From Paenibacillus sp. cl123 (GTDB taxonomy: Bacteria > Bacillota > Bacilli > Paenibacillales > NBRC-103111): a DNA stretch of 64,000 nt. Where the stretch lies: positions 429,889 to 493,888 of the forward strand of contig NZ_FMYY01000003.1 in the NCBI RefSeq assembly GCF_900101595.1, written 5' to 3'. Below the pieces are notes generated by a model. It saw only the letters and a list, made by a program, of their open reading frames with translations. It ran no database searches and was not told the origin of the DNA. Below are positions 10,166 to 18,873 of the stretch, piece by piece; the stretch's first letter is position 1; the number at the start of each line of letters is the position of its first letter. The position numbers were made by a program, and so were the translations under genes.

Positions 10166-11104
10166 GTGATTTATTGTGAAGGACTCGTCAAAATCTATAA
10201 GACCGACGACCTGGAGGTCGTCGCGCTGCAGGGCCTCAACATCGAAGTCGCTCCCGGCGAGATGATGGCGATCATCGGGAACAGCGGCAGCGGGAAGTCA
10301 ACGCTGCTTAATATTTTGGGCGGTCTTGACCGCCCTTCGGCCGGTCAGGTGCGGGTGGGCGAATGGAATCTGCTGAAAATTTCCGACGAGGAGCTTGTCA
10401 AGTACAAGCGTCATACGGTCGGATTCATATGGCAGAACAATGCGCGCAACCTGATTCCGTATTTGACGGCGCTGGAGAACGTCGAGATGCCCATGATGCT
10501 GAGCGGCGCTTATGACAGGGCCTACGCCCGGCAGCTGCTCGAATGGGTCGGGCTGAAGGACCGGGTTCACAACAAGCTGCAGCAGCTCTCAGGGGGAGAG
10601 CAGCAGCGCGTCGCTATCGCGATCTCGCTGGCCAATCGGCCTTCGCTGCTGCTGGCGGACGAACCGACCGGCTCGGTCGATACGAAGACGTCGGATATGA
10701 TTATGGACATTTTCCGGCGGCTGAACAAGGAGCTCGGCGTGACGATCGTCATCGTCACCCATGATATGACGCTGGCGGGGAAGGTGGACCGGGTAGTAGC
10801 CATCCGCGACGGAATGACCAGCACCGAGTTTATCAAGCGCAATCCGAATCTGGATCAGTCGGAGGCGGAAGCCGCAGCGTCGCTCGGAGGCGTGCACGAG
10901 GAATACGTCGTGCTAGATCGCGTAGGCAGGCTGCAAATACCGGCCGCCTATCTGAAGTCGCTCGGCATTGACGGCAAAGCGTCAATGGAGTTTGACGGAG
11001 AGCAGATCATTATCAAAACACCTAAATCTCTGGATGGGCAGACAGACGAGCAAGCAGAAGAGAATGCGATCAGCGAATCGGAATCGGAGGGGCGAACAAA
11101 ATGA
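10166..11104 (+). CDS. ABC transporter ATP-binding protein with C-terminal AbrB-like extension
   Basis: The protein has 312 residues from a GTG; an ATG at 10158 meets a stop after three codons. The ATPase domain is complete: Walker A GNSGSGKS (38-45), signature [10 protein letters not shown] (141-150), Walker B LLLADEPT (161-168) and the H-loop His near 199. After residue 240 comes an extra segment, DRVGRLQIPAAYLKSLGI up to about 288, that resembles the swapped-hairpin AbrB/SpoVT fold (pattern D-x-x-GR-x-xIP-x-x-x-x-x-x-LGI). An acidic tail follows. The ATPase role is clear. The AbrB resemblance is by eye and could mark a dimerisation or nucleic-acid-binding module. It overlaps the next gene by four bases. 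Confidence 0.88.
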   Translation: MIYCEGLVKIYKTDDLEVVALQGLNIEVAPGEMMAIIGNSGSGKSTLLNILGGLDRPSAGQVRVGEWNLLKISDEELVKYKRHTVGFIWQNNARNLIPYLTALENVEMPMMLSGAYDRAYARQLLEWVGLKDRVHNKLQQLSGGEQQRVAIAISLANRPSLLLADEPTGSVDTKTSDMIMDIFRRLNKELGVTIVIVTHDMTLAGKVDRVVAIRDGMTSTEFIKRNPNLDQSEAEAAASLGGVHEEYVVLDRVGRLQIPAAYLKSLGIDGKASMEFDGEQIIIKTPKSLDGQTDEQAEENAISESESEGRTK

Positions 11105-12588
11105 ATAAACGGATTAAACGCACGATGCTGGTGACGCTCAGCGTCGGACTGATGGTGCCGCTGCTTCAGGCCTGCACCAAAGGAAGCAATAGCGACGACA
11201 AGACGGAGAAGGTGCTGCGAATCGCAACGACGATGTATGCGGGTCCTGATGATGAATATTTCCGTCAGCGGTTCACCGAGCTGTATGAGTTCGCCAATAA
11301 AAATGTAAAGATCGAAATCATCCCGACGATGGATGACAGATATATGTACGGGTACGGCCGCCAAGACCCGAACGAGAAGCCTCAGGATCCTGCCGAGAAG
11401 CTGAAGGAACTGATGAAGGGCGACAATCCGCCTGACATCGTCATGTTCGGCTACGAGCAGCTGCCCGATCTCGTCGGCGAAAATTTGCTGACCCAGCTCG
11501 ACCCGCTTATTACGAAGGATAAATTCGACACAACCGATTTTGTTCCGGCCGTCCTGGAAGGGATCAAGAAAGCGGGAGACGGCAAAATTTACGGGCTTTC
11601 CCCAACGTTCAGCTCATCGGCTGTCATTTACAATAAAAAAATGTTTGACGAGGCGGGAGTCCCTTACCCGACCGACAAAATGACCTGGCCGGATATGTTT
11701 GACCTGGCACGCCGCCTGTCCAAGGGCGAAGGGGCGGACCGCAAATACGGCTTCTCTTTCTCTACTTATAATATGGGCGGAGACATTTATTACGCGATGC
11801 AGCCGTATGTCACTCCGCTGCAGCTAAGCATGTTCGACGACAAGGCGGAGAAAATGACGGTCAACAGCGACCAATGGGAGAATGTCTGGAAGGCGATGAT
11901 TCAGCTGAAGACGGAGAAGCTGCTGCCTGAACAGCTGGATATGAGCAAGATGCAGCCACAGGGTCCGGAGGATTACAATCCGTTCCAGCATGATGACTTC
12001 ATGTCCGGCCGCACAGCGATGGCTATCACCCATTACGGAGATTTGGACCGCATCCATAATGCGATGAAGAACGCTCAGAACATCAAGGGCTTCACGCCAT
12101 TCGAATGGGATGTGGTCACTCTGCCGGTGCATCAGGAGGCGCCGGATATCGGGGCCAATATCGGCATGGAAAGCGTGATGGGGATTAACGCCAACGCTCA
12201 AAACGCGGAGGAAGCCTGGAAGTACATCCAATTCATCAACGGCGAGGACTGGGCTAAGCTGAAATCAAGCAGCAATTATAATATCGTCTCCCGCCAGAAG
12301 TACATTAAGAAAAAAGACGGCATGGACTTCAACATGAACGCCTTCACGACCTTGATGCCGGCGCCGATGCCTGCCGAATATAAGCTGTATCGCCAAAGCC
12401 AGAATCTATACCAGATCAACAACATCGGAGCCAGATTGTTCTCCGAAGCGGCTCAGGGCAAGATGACGGTGCGGGATGCGCTCAAGCAATGGGAAACCGA
12501 GGGCAATCAGATGCTGCAGAAGATCAAGGATAACCCGAATGGGCCGATTGACATCATGCCGCCGGCTGCTGCAATGCCGACCGGATAA
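11101..12588 (+). CDS. Extracellular solute-binding-like lipoprotein in an exporter operon
   Basis: The 495-residue protein has a lipoprotein signal with lipobox LQAC (Cys near 25) and then a family-1 sugar-type binding fold. Visible are VLRIATTMYAGP near the start, a PDIVMFGYEQLPDL segment, and the GKIYGLSPTFSSSAVIYNKKMFDEAG pattern typical of these proteins. The family normally feeds ABC importers, yet no importer permease is nearby; the gene overlaps the exporter ATPase (ATGA) and precedes a secreted protein gene. It may sense or hold a ligand for the exporter complex. This role is inferred from position only. Confidence 0.8.
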   Translation: MNKRIKRTMLVTLSVGLMVPLLQACTKGSNSDDKTEKVLRIATTMYAGPDDEYFRQRFTELYEFANKNVKIEIIPTMDDRYMYGYGRQDPNEKPQDPAEKLKELMKGDNPPDIVMFGYEQLPDLVGENLLTQLDPLITKDKFDTTDFVPAVLEGIKKAGDGKIYGLSPTFSSSAVIYNKKMFDEAGVPYPTDKMTWPDMFDLARRLSKGEGADRKYGFSFSTYNMGGDIYYAMQPYVTPLQLSMFDDKAEKMTVNSDQWENVWKAMIQLKTEKLLPEQLDMSKMQPQGPEDYNPFQHDDFMSGRTAMAITHYGDLDRIHNAMKNAQNIKGFTPFEWDVVTLPVHQEAPDIGANIGMESVMGINANAQNAEEAWKYIQFINGEDWAKLKSSSNYNIVSRQKYIKKKDGMDFNMNAFTTLMPAPMPAEYKLYRQSQNLYQINNIGARLFSEAAQGKMTVRDALKQWETEGNQMLQKIKDNPNGPIDIMPPAAAMPTG

Positions 12589-12646
12589 TCTGACCGGCCA
12601 AGGCAAGCAGACAGCTCACCAAGACTAGAGGAGGATACCAGCTACG

Positions 12647-14866
12647 ATGAACATGAGACGTAAAAAAGTCCAGCGAGCCAGTCTCTGGCTCCTTGCCTCA
12701 ACGATCGCGCTTGGCAGCGCCTTCCCCGCTTATGCGGCGGACGGCGCTGGTGGCGGTAACGGCGCTTCCAGCGCTGCCGTACTGTCGACAGGCACGGCTC
12801 CAGCAATTGGCCAGGTAGCCATCACGTCTACCGGCAATGTTGAATTGAAAAACTTGTATATGATGCCCGAGGAGGGCAGCAAAACCGTTACCTTCACGCT
12901 GACCGTGCATAACAATGGAACGAGCGACCTGCAGTTCATCGATTACTGGGTGCGGCTGCGCACGAAGTCCGGCAATCAGATTACCGTGAAGGTGCTTCCG
13001 CAGGATAAGGAGAAAAACCGGATCACCCCGAAGTCCAGCCAGGACATCGGCTTCTATGCTTCCGTGAACGAATCGACGGAGCTGAACGATCTTATTTTCG
13101 ATATTATCAAATGGGACTTCAGCCAGGCGAACTTCGAGCGGACGGTCGGCTCCATTCCTGTTCCGGAGGCGTACAGCATCATTACGGAAGCCGGCAGCGC
13201 CCAGACCATCTCCATGAACGGCAATCCCGTCAGCACTAGTGTGGAGAAAGTATACGTAGGCAAAAACGAAAAAAATTATACGCCGACGATCAAGCTGAAC
13301 ATGAAAAATACGGGCAGCCGAAGCGTCGCGGTACCAACCTATCAGTACATGATTCGTACGGCAGAGGGCTATATGTACCCGCTGAATCCCAAGGGGACGA
13401 AGGAGCTGACGATCAATCCGCAGACGGATAAAAATATCGAGCTGACCGGCTCCGTGCCTATCTCGCTGAAAGTGGAAGGCTGGCAGCTTGTTATCGTGCA
13501 AAATTCGACGGAGCTGAAGCTTAATCTGCCGGTCGCCTTCTTCTCCTTACCGCCGGTGTCCGAGCCGGACAGCGTGGGCACAGGGCAAACCTATGATTTT
13601 ACGAATAAGGACGGCTCCTATACCGCCGAGTTAAATTCCGTGCAGCGCACGCCTTGGGAGGATCAGGATATTCTCGCGGCTACGCTGACGCTCGGCAATA
13701 AGGGGACGGAGTCTCTTCCGCTGCCTAATCTGACGGGCTACTTCATGCTCGACAACAACATCAAGGTAGAAGCGAAGCTCATACGCACAGACAAAGTCAT
13801 CGGACTGGCAGCCGGCGGGAAGCTGCAGTACCAGTTCGTGGGCAAGGTCCCTTACACGTATGAATTTGCCAAGGCCAAGCTTGTGCTGCAGGAAAAAGCG
13901 GCCGACAGCGGCTCGGGTACGGGTTCGGGGACAGGCGGAAGCGGCACCGATGCCGGAACGAACGAGGATCTGCTCGAATTCGTGCACAGCTCGGAGCTGA
14001 TGAGCATTCCTCTGAACAATGTCGGAGAGACCTATAAAGTCACGAGCGTTGGCCGGAGCGCGTCCTACAAGGTGCGTAATGTGACCACTTATACAGGCGA
14101 CACCTCCGACACGATCGCCGTTCAGCTCGAGGCCGTGAACGCTGAGAAACGGTCCAATGCCGTGCCGAAGCTGGTTACGTACTTCAAGGCCGCTGACGGA
14201 AGCGTACTGCCTGCAGCTAATCCGGAGATCAAGAACAGAATCATTCCAGGAGGCTCGGCGCTGCTGTTTTTGACTACCCAGGTGCCCAAAGGCTTCGATG
14301 CGGATGGTCTTCAGCTGCTGATCGGAGACGCGATTACTCAGGATAAGCTGAGCGAAGGCAAGGATGCGCCTGACGCCTACGTCAATGCCGTCTCTTTCTG
14401 GCTGCCAGACGAAAACAAAGAAGTGAAGACGAAAGCGAAGGATATCGAGGTGGGGCCGTACAAGCTGTCCATGAGCAAGATTCATACGCGAGGCGACGAA
14501 ACGGGCATTCAGCTTTATTTTGACTATGAGCTGACCAAAACCCTGACGGGCGAGACGAACCTGGAAGGCCGCAAGCTGAGCATTGCGATCGAAGACCGCG
14601 AGGACAAGGCGAAGTTTTCTTGGGATATGGACTTGGCCAAGTTCGAGGAGCAGAACACGGAGAACGGCACAGACCCGCTGCAAAATACGGAAGGACAGCT
14701 TAAGCTGGGCAAGAAAGAGAAGTTCAAGCTGTCTAAAAATAACCGGGAATTTATTTTCATGGTCAGCTATCTGAAGGATTACGACTTGAAAGTATACGAA
14801 ATATTCAACGGCCAGAAGAAGCTGCTGGCTTCCCAGAAAATTACTTGGTTCGAGACGACGGACTAA
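12647..14866 (+). CDS. Large secreted protein with Ig-like beta repeats (exporter-associated)
   Basis: The 739-residue protein has a signal peptide cleaved near AYA-AD (30/31) and no anchor. It is built of beta-rich units of about 95-110 residues. Unit 1 (about 64-160) has the pattern VTFTLTVHNNGTS...YWVRLRTKSG; unit 2 (about 196-300) has KLNMKNTGS...VAVPTYQ...GYMY. Further units lie near 325-410 and after a Gly/Ser/Thr linker at about 418-440. The same pattern occurs in the secreted protein ending the adjacent RND operon (20158-21879). No known catalytic motif is seen. It is the last gene before a strong terminator and is probably an extracellular partner of the exporter. Confidence 0.8.
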   Translation: MNMRRKKVQRASLWLLASTIALGSAFPAYAADGAGGGNGASSAAVLSTGTAPAIGQVAITSTGNVELKNLYMMPEEGSKTVTFTLTVHNNGTSDLQFIDYWVRLRTKSGNQITVKVLPQDKEKNRITPKSSQDIGFYASVNESTELNDLIFDIIKWDFSQANFERTVGSIPVPEAYSIITEAGSAQTISMNGNPVSTSVEKVYVGKNEKNYTPTIKLNMKNTGSRSVAVPTYQYMIRTAEGYMYPLNPKGTKELTINPQTDKNIELTGSVPISLKVEGWQLVIVQNSTELKLNLPVAFFSLPPVSEPDSVGTGQTYDFTNKDGSYTAELNSVQRTPWEDQDILAATLTLGNKGTESLPLPNLTGYFMLDNNIKVEAKLIRTDKVIGLAAGGKLQYQFVGKVPYTYEFAKAKLVLQEKAADSGSGTGSGTGGSGTDAGTNEDLLEFVHSSELMSIPLNNVGETYKVTSVGRSASYKVRNVTTYTGDTSDTIAVQLEAVNAEKRSNAVPKLVTYFKAADGSVLPAANPEIKNRIIPGGSALLFLTTQVPKGFDADGLQLLIGDAITQDKLSEGKDAPDAYVNAVSFWLPDENKEVKTKAKDIEVGPYKLSMSKIHTRGDETGIQLYFDYELTKTLTGETNLEGRKLSIAIEDREDKAKFSWDMDLAKFEEQNTENGTDPLQNTEGQLKLGKKEKFKLSKNNREFIFMVSYLKDYDLKVYEIFNGQKKLLASQKITWFETTD

Positions 14867-14898
14867 TGAAATTTAATTATAAAAATTGAGGTTTAACG

Positions 14899-14947
14899 AA
14901 ACCGTTTCTGTCCAAATGCGTAACAATTGGGCAGGGACGGTTTTTTG
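14899..14947 (+). terminator. Strong Rho-independent terminator ending the ABC exporter operon
   Basis: A 14-base arm at 14900-14913 pairs, with several G-U pairs, with the arm at 14929-14942 (GGGCAGGGACGGTT). Six or more T residues follow. Confidence 0.85.
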
Positions 14948-14965
14948 TTTCATTGGAAAAACTTG

Positions 14966-15020
14966 TTGACAGAAAACGTTTCCCAATATTACGTTAGTAT
15001 CGTTAACATCTTTCTTAACG
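14966..15020 (+). promoter_or_regulatory. Promoter and inverted-repeat operator upstream of the MarR-type regulator
   Basis: TTGACA at 14966-14971 is a perfect -35; a weak TACGTT follows 18 bases later. An inverted repeat CGTTAA-N8-TTAACG spans 15001-15020, between the promoter and the start at 15052, a good place for an autoregulatory operator. AAACGTTT at 14975-14982 is a further short palindrome. Binding by the regulator is inferred. Confidence 0.5.
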
Positions 15021-15051
15021 ATCTAAACATACATAACTTGAGGAGAGCAAG

Positions 15052-15585
15052 ATGAACCCGACACCGCTATCTTTTACAGAATTGAAGCGTACGGTCAGCC
15101 ATGCGATGTCCCAGTCCTTCGAGATGGAAGGCTTCAGCCCGCTGGTTGGACGAATTTTTGGGCTGCTTTTATTCGCATCGGAGCCCGTGAGTCTTCAGTC
15201 TATGGCTGAACAGCTCGGCGTCTCCAAAGCTGCGGTAAGTGTTCAGGTGCGCACGCTGGAGCGCAATTCGATGTGCCAAAAGGTTACGGCAAGCAGCGAC
15301 CGGAAGGACTACTACTACATCGCGGATGATGTCAATGCGATCGCTCTGCGCTCTACCAAGCAGAAGATGGATCTGCTAACCCAGCAGGTGGAGTCAACCT
15401 TATGCGCTATGAATGCGCTGACGGATATCGCTCCGGAAGATCGGGATGCTTACCTGGCGGCCAAAAGACGGTTTACGGAATCTGTTGCGATGTACGGTCT
15501 TCTCTCTTCTAAGCTGGAGGGACTCGAGGAGGAGTGGCTAGCTGTTAGGCAGAAGCTGTACGAGGAGCAGGATGGCAAGATGTAG
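15052..15585 (+). CDS. GbsR/MarR-type transcriptional regulator
   Basis: The 177-residue protein has a winged-helix domain near residues 25-90 with the GbsR-like pattern VGRIFGLLLFASEPVSLQSMAEQLGVSKAAVSVQVRTLE, followed by the wing (RKDYYYI) and a helical C-terminal half for dimerisation. Members are ligand-responsive cytoplasmic regulators, often of transport genes. It lies directly upstream of, and in the same direction as, an RND efflux operon, so control of that pump is likely. A GAGGAGAG site precedes the ATG. Confidence 0.85.
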   Translation: MNPTPLSFTELKRTVSHAMSQSFEMEGFSPLVGRIFGLLLFASEPVSLQSMAEQLGVSKAAVSVQVRTLERNSMCQKVTASSDRKDYYYIADDVNAIALRSTKQKMDLLTQQVESTLCAMNALTDIAPEDRDAYLAAKRRFTESVAMYGLLSSKLEGLEEEWLAVRQKLYEEQDGKM

Positions 15586-15617
15586 AGAATGACAATAGAT
15601 TCAGCCGGAGCATTTTA

Positions 15618-15651
15618 TCCGTTTTTGAAGCGGAGGAGCTTTTCTTTTTTT
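15618..15651 (+). terminator. Possible terminator between regulator and RND operon
   Basis: TCCGTTT at 15618-15624 pairs with AAGCGGA at 15628-15634 across a three-base loop. A T-rich run follows at 15640-15651. The short stem suggests partial termination. Confidence 0.4.
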
Positions 15652-15655
15652 AGAT

Positions 15656-15682
15656 TGAAGGGTTCCACGAATGGGCTGCGTC
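15656..15682 (+). promoter_or_regulatory. ECF-like promoter candidate for the RND operon
   Basis: TGAAGG at 15656-15661, a 17-base spacer, and CGTC at 15679-15682 followed by TAAG. The -10 region CGTCTAA is identical to that at 5258 and the spacing is the same, but the -35 is a poor match. This is tentative. Confidence 0.25.
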
Positions 15683-15717
15683 TAAGTTGTCAGCAATTCT
15701 AATGGAGGAGTAGAGAG

Positions 15718-18700
15718 ATGAATCAATTAACGAATTTTTCTATGAAAAACATCACGGCAGTTATCATCATCGTTCTTCTCTTGTTCGGCGGTGGCGCATT
15801 CGCATCTACGACATTGAAGGTTGAGAGCATGCCGGACATTTCATTCCCCGTTGTACTCATCAATACGCAGTATACGGCGCCTCCCAAGGACGTGCTGGAT
15901 GGAGTAACGAAGCCGCTGGAGAAGGCGGTAGCGAGTCTGGAGGGACTCAAAAATCTTTCATCCAGCTCCAGCGATAACTTCTCCCAGATCGTGCTGGAGC
16001 TGGAGCAGTCGGTCAATACCGATGACGCCAAGCGTGATGTTGAGAGTTTGATCTCCAACGTCAGGCTTCCGTCCGGCTCGGATAAGCCTAAGGTGACAAC
16101 GTTCGGATTTGCATCCGAGCCGGTCTACTACCTGTCGCTGTACGCCCAGAACGGGATGGGGCAGCAGGAGCTCGACAAGCTGTACAAAGACGTGATCGAG
16201 CCTGGCTTTAACGCGATGAAAGGCATCGATCATATCGATTCGATCGGCAACCAGGAGTCTGTGCTGACGATGAAGCTGAACGGCAATGCGATCAACAACT
16301 ATGGGTTAACGCCATCTCAAGTGTCGCAAAGCATACGTGCTGCGCTTGCCACAAGTCCCGCGGGAACGGTCGACTTTAACGGCAATGAGCAGATGGTCAG
16401 GGTCAAGAGCGATCTCAATACGATATACAGCCTTGAGAACATGAAGGTCGGAACGCCATCCGGCACGACGGTGCTGCTCAAGGATATCGCGAAGGTCGAA
16501 GCTATCACGGAATCTACCTTCATCTCCCGGTTGAACGGCCAACCGGCGATCGGCGTGCGTCTGTACAAGACGAAAAATGCAAACGCGGTGGAATTCGGCA
16601 ATGAAGCCGACAAGCTGATGGAAGGCTGGAAGCAGCAATATCCAAACATTACCTTCCAGGGCATTTACAACAGCGCCAAAGATATCAAGGAATCGATCAA
16701 CGGCATGCTGAAGGAAGGTATTCTGGGCGCTTTGCTCGCATCCATTATGATTTTGCTCTTTTTAAGAAATGTTCGGATGACGATCATCGTTTTAGTCTCA
16801 ATCCCGCTCTCCATGCTCATTACCTTGATGGTTATGGCGCCGCTCGGAATATCGCTGAACATTATGACGCTCGGCGGGATGGCGATTGCGATCGGACGCG
16901 TCGTCGACGACAGTATCGTCGTTATCGAAAATATTTACAGCCAGCTGCAGAAGGCGCAGGAGCGCAATGAGTCGGTTATCAAGATGGCGACGGCCCAAGT
17001 TGCTTCGGCAATCACATCCTCCACGATTACGACGGTCGGCGTATTCGCACCGATCGCCTTCGTAAGCGGCGTAATGGGAGAAGTGTTCCGCCCGTTCGCG
17101 ATCACGCTGAGCGTGGCGCTGTTGTCCTCGCTGCTTGTCGCCGTGACCGTTATTCCGATGCTGGCCAAGTTGCTGGTGCTGCGCAGTAAAAATATCAAGG
17201 CCCATGATGAAGCGGCCGTCGGCAAGGTGTCCATCGGTTATAAGAAAGCTTTGTTATGGTCGCTGAATCACCGGATTCTGACCGTTGTCATCTCGATGGT
17301 GCTGCTGGTTGTCTCCGTTGGAGGAACCGTGCCTTTCCTGGCTCAAAGCTTCATGCCGGAAAGCGATTCCGATAAAATGATGCAGTTCTCGATCAAAATG
17401 CCCCGCGAAACAACGATCGAGACGATGAATGAGAAAGTCAAAGAAATCGAAGCGATGATGTTCGAATCCAAGGACCCGGCGGGACAGCCGACCTTCGATT
17501 ATGTGGAATCGTCGATCGGCTATAACATGGGCAGCGACCGAGTGCCTTACCGGACCTCTTTCTTCGCGGTGGCTTCGGCGGCGTCGGATGCCAAGGCTGT
17601 GGCGCAGGATTTCAAGACGCGTATAGGGAATCTGCTGCCGGCCGGTTCGGAAGCCGATGGAGCTGTACTCAGCATGGCTGGCACTGGCGGCGGCACGGAC
17701 TTCAGTTACATGCTGAAGGGCGATGATATGCTGTATCTGCAAGAAGGAGCGAAGCAGGTCAAAGAAAAAATGAAGGAATTCCCTGAGCTGGTCGATATCA
17801 AGGATAGCTTGAGCGAATCCAAGATGGAAGTCGAGATCAGCGTTGACCAAAATAAGGCAAGACTATACGGGTTGTCCTCCGCCCAAATTATGGAAGGCGT
17901 ACATATCTGGCTAGCCGAGGAAAATATCGGCGATCTGAAGTTTGACAACGCCACATTCGAGACGAAGGTTATGGTTGATCCCAGCTTCAAAAACTCGGTC
18001 GATAAAATCGGACGGTTCACCATTATGACGCCATCCGGCACTAAAGTTGCCTTGAATGAAGTCGCCAAGGTCAATCAGATCGAAGCGCCGGCGGCAATTA
18101 CCCGGGATCAGCAGACTCAGTTCCTTCGCGTTACAGCGAAGATCGATTCCGCCGACAAAGGCGGAATCAGCGCCAAGGTTACCCAGGAGTTAAACAAGAT
18201 TGAGCTGCCGCCGGGCGTCAGAACGGAAGTTAAGGGCGTAACCGACGATATTCAAGAAAGCTTCCAGCAGATGTTTGTGGCTATGCTGGCTTCTGTCTTC
18301 ATCGTTTATCTGATCATGGTACTCGCTTTCGGCAACGGCAGTGCGCCATTCGCCATCCTGTTCTCGCTGCCGCTGGCGGCCATCGGAGGACTTATCGCAT
18401 TGTTGGTTACGAACGAGTCGCTGAACATTACATCGCTCATCGGGTTCCTGATGCTAATCGGGGTCGTCGTGACCAACGCCATCGTTCTGATCGACCGCGT
18501 ACAGCAGCTTCGCGAAGAGGGACTTCCGGTCAGAGAGGCATTGATCGAAGCGGGCATGACCCGTCTCCGTCCGATTATTATGACGGCCGGCGCGACGATT
18601 ATTGCTCTGATGCCGCTCGCTCTGGGCTTCTCCAAAGGAGCGCTTATCTCCAAGGGTCTCGCGGTTGTCGTTATCGGGGGTTTGACGACCTCCACGCTGC

Positions 18701-18825
18701 TCACGCTTGTTGTCGTACCGGTCGCCTATGATCTGATCGAAGGATTCAAGCGCCGCGTTGGGCGCCTGTTCCGCAAGAAAGAAAAAGCGGCCGCCGACGC
18801 CAATGTCACGTCGGCTACCCACTAA
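15718..18825 (+). CDS. RND-family efflux transporter (AcrB/SwrC-like)
   Basis: The 1035-residue protein has the classic RND duplication: an N-terminal membrane segment, a large extracytoplasmic loop (about 35-335), membrane helices 2-6, then a repeat of the same plan with the second loop at about 560-850. The proton-relay motif AIGRVVDDSIVVIEN with paired Asp near residue 400 is intact. It is a proton-driven exporter, similar in plan to Bacillus SwrC/YerP, which confers surfactin tolerance. It forms an operon with the adaptor 48 bases downstream. The substrate is unknown; amphipathic lipopeptides or lipids are plausible. Confidence 0.93.
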   Translation: MNQLTNFSMKNITAVIIIVLLLFGGGAFASTTLKVESMPDISFPVVLINTQYTAPPKDVLDGVTKPLEKAVASLEGLKNLSSSSSDNFSQIVLELEQSVNTDDAKRDVESLISNVRLPSGSDKPKVTTFGFASEPVYYLSLYAQNGMGQQELDKLYKDVIEPGFNAMKGIDHIDSIGNQESVLTMKLNGNAINNYGLTPSQVSQSIRAALATSPAGTVDFNGNEQMVRVKSDLNTIYSLENMKVGTPSGTTVLLKDIAKVEAITESTFISRLNGQPAIGVRLYKTKNANAVEFGNEADKLMEGWKQQYPNITFQGIYNSAKDIKESINGMLKEGILGALLASIMILLFLRNVRMTIIVLVSIPLSMLITLMVMAPLGISLNIMTLGGMAIAIGRVVDDSIVVIENIYSQLQKAQERNESVIKMATAQVASAITSSTITTVGVFAPIAFVSGVMGEVFRPFAITLSVALLSSLLVAVTVIPMLAKLLVLRSKNIKAHDEAAVGKVSIGYKKALLWSLNHRILTVVISMVLLVVSVGGTVPFLAQSFMPESDSDKMMQFSIKMPRETTIETMNEKVKEIEAMMFESKDPAGQPTFDYVESSIGYNMGSDRVPYRTSFFAVASAASDAKAVAQDFKTRIGNLLPAGSEADGAVLSMAGTGGGTDFSYMLKGDDMLYLQEGAKQVKEKMKEFPELVDIKDSLSESKMEVEISVDQNKARLYGLSSAQIMEGVHIWLAEENIGDLKFDNATFETKVMVDPSFKNSVDKIGRFTIMTPSGTKVALNEVAKVNQIEAPAAITRDQQTQFLRVTAKIDSADKGGISAKVTQELNKIELPPGVRTEVKGVTDDIQESFQQMFVAMLASVFIVYLIMVLAFGNGSAPFAILFSLPLAAIGGLIALLVTNESLNITSLIGFLMLIGVVVTNAIVLIDRVQQLREEGLPVREALIEAGMTRLRPIIMTAGATIIALMPLALGFSKGALISKGLAVVVIGGLTTSTLLTLVVVPVAYDLIEGFKRRVGRLFRKKEKAAADANVTSATH

Positions 18826-18873
18826 CCCGTAATCAGGGATATAGACAGATATAGGGAAAAGGAGAATCGATCC

